Shown here: one piece after another, positions 13,775 to 17,116 of the stretch | Numbering within the stretch: position 1 is the stretch's first letter | Layout of the letters: every line of letters begins with the position of its first letter | Source: JAWVEV01 sp033856535 | Lineage (GTDB): Bacteria > Actinomycetota > Thermoleophilia > Miltoncostaeales > Miltoncostaeaceae | Assembly: GCA_033856535.1 (NCBI GenBank) | Contig: JAWVEV010000103.1 | Coordinates: 1 to 17,116 of the forward strand | Direction: 5' to 3' | DNA: 17,116 nt | Position numbers and translations under genes: made by a program | Notes under the pieces: model-generated | Told to the model about the DNA's origin: nothing | Database searches by the model: none | The model's input: the letters and a program-made list of their open reading frames with translations, nothing else

Positions 13775-15400
13775 CTACTGGCCCTGCAGGCGCTCGCGGA
13801 CCGCGTACGCCGCCGCCTCCGAACGCGTCTTGAGGTTGAGCTTGGAGAGGATGCTCGCAACGTGGTGCTCGGCCGTGCGCCGGCTGATCACCAGGCGCTC
13901 GGCGATGTCGGCGTTGGCGAGCCCGGACGCCAGCAGCGCGAGCACCTCTCGCTCGCGCGTGGTGAGCTCGCCGCGACCCCTCGGGAACATCCGCCCGGAG
14001 ACGCCGAGCTCGCGCAGCAGCGCGCCCGCGGCGTCGGCGTCGTGCGTGGCGCCGAGGCGCTCGAAGGCGGCGAGCGCGCGGCGCGCTTCGGCGACCGCCG
14101 CCTGCGGGCTCGCGACCGCCGCCGCGCGCGCGAGCTCGAGCTGGGCGCGCGCCACCTCCAGCGGCAGCAGCAGCTCGGCGAAGCGCTCGACCGCACGCAT
14201 GACGTCCGCGGCCGCGCCGGCGTCCCCGGCGGCCGCGCGCACTCGTCCGGTAGCGAGCGCCGCGAACGCGGCGGCGCGCGCATCCTCGGCCGTCGCGGCG
14301 CACCGCTCGAGGCGGCTCACCGCTTCGCGCGCCGCGGCGAGGTCGTCGCGCGCCAGCGCGATCGTCACGAGCAGGCCGAGCAGCGGCGCGCTCCCGGGGT
14401 CCCCCGGATCGGCGCCCTCCATGCACAGCTGCGTGAGGTCGCCCGCGAGCGCGAGGTCCCCGCGCGCGAACGCGATCGACGCGGCGGCGCGGCGCGCGAT
14501 GGGATGCCACTCGAGGCCCTCGAGCAGGCGCTCGGCCTCCTCATAGCGCCCCTGCAGCACGCGTAGCTCGGCGAGGCGCACGATCGCGAAGGCGCGATCG
14601 CCGCGCCACCCGCGCTCGAACGCCGCGATGGCGTCGAGCAGCTCGGTCTCGGCCTCCGGCCAGCGGCCGAGCGCGATGAGGATCCCGCCGTAGTGCGTGC
14701 GACAGGTCGGGAGCACGAAGTCCGTCCACATCACGTAGCGCCCGACGTGCGCCATCCACTCCTGCGCTCGGCGCACGTCGACCGCGCGCTCGCACCCGCT
14801 CAGGAGCCGGCAGGTGATCTCGCCCGCGATGCCGTGGTCTGCGACCTCGCCCGCCATGACCGCGGCCATCGCCTGGTCGAGCAGGCGCATGCCCTCCGCG
14901 ATGCGCCCGGAGGCCACGTGCGACTCGCCGAGCAGCGACAGCGCGTCGAACTCGAGGTCGGCATCGCCGTAACGACGCGCGATCGCGAGCGCCGCCATCG
15001 CGCAATTGGCGCGCTCGGCGGTATCGCGCGAGAACGGCGCGCGGTCGAGGATCAGCCAACCATGGGCGGCGCACTCCTCGAGGCCCTCGATCATGCTCGC
15101 CGCGCGCTCCATCCAGCCGCTCGCGACCGCGAAGTCGGCGTGGTACGTGGCGTGGCAGAACCCCAGCCAGCGCGCGCAGTTGGCCGCCGCGACCGCATCG
15201 CCGCCGTTCCGGTTCGCCGCGAAGGCACGCTCGCCGAAGGCGATCGCATCCTCGTACTGGCCCGCGTAACGCGCCGCTTCGCTGAGTCCCGTCAGCGCGG
15301 CCGGACTCTCCCCCGCCCCCTCGAAGCACGCGCGCGCCCGCGCCCAGTCGGCCGCCGCCAGCGCAGCCCGTCCCTCGGCCAGCAGCTTCTCCACGCCCAT
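13775..15400 (-). CDS. TPR-containing LuxR-family transcriptional regulator
   Basis: A 541-residue regulator made of helical tetratricopeptide-like repeats (about 1-470) and a C-terminal LuxR helix-turn-helix (479-536: LTTREREVLALLASGLANAD, then IAERLVISRRTAEHHVASIL, then SKLNLKTRSEAA). Units such as GQYEDAIAFGERAFAANRNG, ALGRWPEAETELLDAIAAF and LQGRYEEAERLLEGLEWHP show the TPR character. It lacks the N-terminal Walker ATPase of full MalT/LAL regulators, so it is like the TPR-sensor half fused directly to the DNA-binding domain. The ligand is unknown. The start is ATG 15400 with only a weak upstream purine run. It probably controls itself and the following SnoaL-like gene, which is inference from order and strand. 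Confidence 0.88.
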   Translation of the reverse strand: MGVEKLLAEGRAALAAADWARARACFEGAGESPAALTGLSEAARYAGQYEDAIAFGERAFAANRNGGDAVAAANCARWLGFCHATYHADFAVASGWMERAASMIEGLEECAAHGWLILDRAPFSRDTAERANCAMAALAIARRYGDADLEFDALSLLGESHVASGRIAEGMRLLDQAMAAVMAGEVADHGIAGEITCRLLSGCERAVDVRRAQEWMAHVGRYVMWTDFVLPTCRTHYGGILIALGRWPEAETELLDAIAAFERGWRGDRAFAIVRLAELRVLQGRYEEAERLLEGLEWHPIARRAAASIAFARGDLALAGDLTQLCMEGADPGDPGSAPLLGLLVTIALARDDLAAAREAVSRLERCAATAEDARAAAFAALATGRVRAAAGDAGAAADVMRAVERFAELLLPLEVARAQLELARAAAVASPQAAVAEARRALAAFERLGATHDADAAGALLRELGVSGRMFPRGRGELTTREREVLALLASGLANADIAERLVISRRTAEHHVASILSKLNLKTRSEAAAYAVRERLQGQ

Positions 15401-15616
15401 CGCCGCCGATCATCCCCACCGCGACGGCTGGCGCCAAGACCCGGACCCGTCGAACGCCCCCGCGCCCAAGGGGTGGGGCGGCGAACGGCGCAGGGCCTCC
15501 ACCTCCCTTCCCCTCGGGCCGCCGGCAACTCGGCCGCGGTCGGGACGTCTGAGGCGACGGGCATCGGCTCTCCTCCTGGGCGGGCGACCTCCGAGATCCC
15601 CCCGGGCCACCGGCTT

Positions 15617-15637
15617 ACACCGTGGACGGGACGGTGT
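15617..15637. repeat. Inverted repeat ACACCGT-N7-ACGGTGT
   Basis: Perfect 7-base arms (15617-15623 and 15631-15637) around a 7-base spacer. The size and spacing suit a dimeric repressor operator. A partial third copy, ACACCG, follows at about 15645. It overlaps the alternative GTG start 15636. Confidence 0.55.
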
Positions 15638-15663
15638 GCGACCGACACCGAGCCCTCGACCCC

Positions 15664-15687
15664 TTCGGGCAGCATCGTCTGCCCGAA
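15664..15687. repeat. Inverted repeat TTCGGGCAG-N6-CTGCCCGAA
   Basis: Perfect 9-base arms (15664-15672 and 15679-15687) around the loop CATCGT. It could be an RNA hairpin or terminator for incoming transcription, or an operator. There is no U tract. It is the least GC-monotonous of the three repeats here, hence the least likely to be chance. Confidence 0.6.
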
Positions 15688-15712
15688 CGACCCCTGCCTC
15701 AGAAACCGCTGA

Positions 15713-15730
15713 TGCGCCGACAATGGCGCA
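15713..15730. repeat. Inverted repeat TGCGCC-N6-GGCGCA at the M91-like gene start
   Basis: Perfect 6-base arms (15713-15718 and 15725-15730) around GACAAT. The proposed ATG (15723-15725) is inside the loop and second arm, so a hairpin in mRNA or a protein bound to DNA here would block the start. Confidence 0.45.
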
Positions 15731-17072
15731 AATGCATGGTCGAGCGGCGACAAATCCGGCCTCGCGCTCGCCCCGACGCGTCGCAGGCAGCATCCCGAGC
15801 ACCGCGCCGCAGTGCTCGCCCCGGCCGCCGCGCGCCCTCGGGAACCGCGCGACCGCCGAGCTCGCCCGGTGGGTCCGCGCGGGCTCATCGGATCGCCAGG
15901 TCGGGTTGGCGGAGAGGACACCCCCTGGAGCGGATGAGATGGTCCTCGAGGACGCCCTCCGGCGATGTGTCGCGGAGCGCCGGAGCCTGGCCCGAAAGGG
16001 CAGGCCAGGCTCGAACGCCAACACGAACTCCAACACGGCGACCCCTCCCCCCCGCGGGGCGACGCTCGCGGGCCTCGCGATCGCCGTCTACCCCGCCGGC
16101 ACCGGGCCCGCCGACCGCACGCTCGCGGGCTGGATCGCTGAGGACGAGCTCCGGTACTACACCGATCTCTTCACGAGGATCACCCGCAACCAGACGGAGC
16201 TGCTGATCCCGACTCGCCCGGGCCCTTTCGAGACCCTGATCCTCGAAATGCTCGCCGAACTCCTCCAAGGCCCTCGCGGTCGAGAGCTGGTCCGACTCTT
16301 GGCCGAGTACGGATCAGAGGAGGTCAAGCGGCTGACGCTCCTCGACGACGACGGTGGCGAGAAGCAGTTCGACGATGAGACCTGGGCGCATGCCGACGAT
16401 GAGACCTACGTCGATCCCGGCGACAAGATCCGGTTCTCCAGAAGCATCCCCATGTACTCGAACCGGATGGTCACCTTCCCGTCCAACGTTCGGCCTCGGG
16501 AGATCGTCCGAATCATCGAGACCGAGTCCGGGGGCCAGGCGGCGCGCCAGGCGTTTACGGAGTTCGCCCACGAACTGATCCACGCGCTTCACGACAAGCT
16601 CAATCGTTGGGGGAAAGGCACCCGGGGCGAGCGCAGTTCGGAGGCGGAGGAGCGGCAGACGGTCTCCGGCAGCGCGAAGGGCATCGTGAGCGAGGGCGAC
16701 ATCCTCGCCGAGCACGGCCTTCCCCGACGCGGCGACTACTACGACACCCGGACGGAGTCGGTCACGGACGCTCAGCGACGCGCGATCGACAAGCAGATCG
16801 CCAAGGGGACCGTCACGGTCGATGCCCTCCTCGAGAAGGTGGTCGCGAAGCCGTCGTTGCGGCTCGATTTGCTCCCCAGGAGCCACCCCGATCACGTCGG
16901 CTCGGACCTCTCGAAGGCCAGCCTGAGATACCTCCTGCTCGAGGCGGAGCGGCGCCGGCTGATCGCTGCCCAACTCGCTCAGGGCGTGAACGATGCGGAG
17001 GCCATCAGCCGGGCGACCGGGATCCCGGTCCGGGATGTCGAGTGGCTCACCGTCGTCATCCGCCGGCTCTAG
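15723..17072 (+). CDS. Putative M91 (NleD-like) zinc metalloprotease effector with GNRA-type leader
   Basis: The product has 449 residues from this ATG. Residues 4-50 form an Arg/Pro-rich disordered leader ending RALGNRATAELARWV (37-51), like the L..AGNRA...LL element found at the N-terminus of proteins linked to extracellular contractile injection systems. Then comes a linker, GSNANTNSNTATPPPRG (96-112). The protease part has FAHELIHALHD (281-291), a HExxH motif with His283, Glu284 and His287, followed by EAEERQTVSG (307-316), a probable source of the third zinc ligand, and SEGDILAEHGLPRRGDYYDT (323-342). This order, HELIHAxH, EE..TVG, then (S/T)E..I..E.GLP.R..Y, matches Peptidase_M91, whose NleD member cuts host MAP kinases. 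No signal peptide or membrane segment is seen. GC is lower than in the rest of the window. ATG 15732 or GTG 15636 are alternative starts; none has a clear ribosome binding site. Confidence 0.75.
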   Translation: MAQMHGRAATNPASRSPRRVAGSIPSTAPQCSPRPPRALGNRATAELARWVRAGSSDRQVGLAERTPPGADEMVLEDALRRCVAERRSLARKGRPGSNANTNSNTATPPPRGATLAGLAIAVYPAGTGPADRTLAGWIAEDELRYYTDLFTRITRNQTELLIPTRPGPFETLILEMLAELLQGPRGRELVRLLAEYGSEEVKRLTLLDDDGGEKQFDDETWAHADDETYVDPGDKIRFSRSIPMYSNRMVTFPSNVRPREIVRIIETESGGQAARQAFTEFAHELIHALHDKLNRWGKGTRGERSSEAEERQTVSGSAKGIVSEGDILAEHGLPRRGDYYDTRTESVTDAQRRAIDKQIAKGTVTVDALLEKVVAKPSLRLDLLPRSHPDHVGSDLSKASLRYLLLEAERRRLIAAQLAQGVNDAEAISRATGIPVRDVEWLTVVIRRL

Positions 17073-17074
17073 GA

Positions 17075-17116
17075 ACCGGGCGGCGGATTCGGACTCCCAC
17101 CCCCCCACCGCCCGGT
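17075..17116. terminator. Inverted repeat after the M91-like gene (candidate terminator)
   Basis: ACCGGGCGG (17075-17083) is the reverse complement of CCGCCCGGT (17108-17116), which ends at the window edge, leaving a 24-base loop. It begins three bases after the stop codon. The loop is long and any U tract would lie outside the window, so termination is only a possibility. Confidence 0.3.

Larger units (their letters stand above)
15401..15722. other. 322-base divergent non-coding region
   Basis: No supported gene lies between the LuxR start and the ATG of the M91-like gene. A GTG at 15636 in the frame of the latter could extend that gene by 29 residues. The stretch contains three separate perfect inverted repeats (15617-15637, 15664-15687 and 15713-15730), each about 25 bases from the next. 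It should carry promoters for both directions, but no clear -35/-10 pair could be picked by eye. Confidence 0.6.

Noticed and set aside
1..17116. CRISPR array, insertion sequence or direct repeats
   Set aside because: No regularly spaced repeats, transposase motifs or terminal inverted repeats with target duplications were seen by eye.

Overview
The window is GC-rich, gene-dense DNA, most likely from a high-GC actinobacterium. The protein types fit soil lineages such as the Thermoleophilia (Solirubrobacterales/Gaiellales), but no rRNA or other lineage marker is present, so this is inference. A hand count gives about 83% GC at 2161-2220 and about 62% at 16321-16440, so the right end differs in composition.

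Region 1 (1-3770, +) is a thiamine operon, thiO-thiS-thiG-thiED-tenA, with overlapping or nearly touching genes. ThiO makes the glycine imine, ThiS-thiocarboxylate delivers sulfur, ThiG closes the thiazole ring, ThiE-ThiD phosphorylates the pyrimidine and joins the two halves, and TenA salvages damaged pyrimidine. thiO is cut by the window start.

Region 2 (3767-5058) holds a convergent exported beta-propeller gene and, divergent from it, a decayed fragment of a BTAD-type transcriptional activator with a 2-base frameshift.

Region 3 (5102-7650, +) is a SAM-dependent methyltransferase overlapped by a Tat-exported PhoD phosphatase. The phosphatase appears to start at a CTG codon.

Region 4 (7651-10930, -) is an ABC exporter pair of the MacB/LolD-FtsX type: an ATPase followed by an 847-residue permease.

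Region 5 (11023-13090, +) holds a small zincin metallopeptidase overlapping a nitroreductase (probably leaderless), an unrecognised HTH plus coiled-coil protein, and a YteA/DksA-like protein without its zinc finger.

Region 6 (13272-15400, -) is a TPR-LuxR regulator followed by a SnoaL-like protein.

Region 7 (15401-17116) is a 322-base non-coding stretch with three inverted repeats, then a gene whose product looks like an M91 (NleD-type) zinc protease behind an N-terminal GNRA-type leader. Such leaders are seen on cargo of extracellular contractile injection systems (eCIS). This is the most interesting part of the window.

No tRNA, rRNA, CRISPR array or insertion sequence was found. All three convergent gene junctions carry GC-rich hairpins without U tracts.
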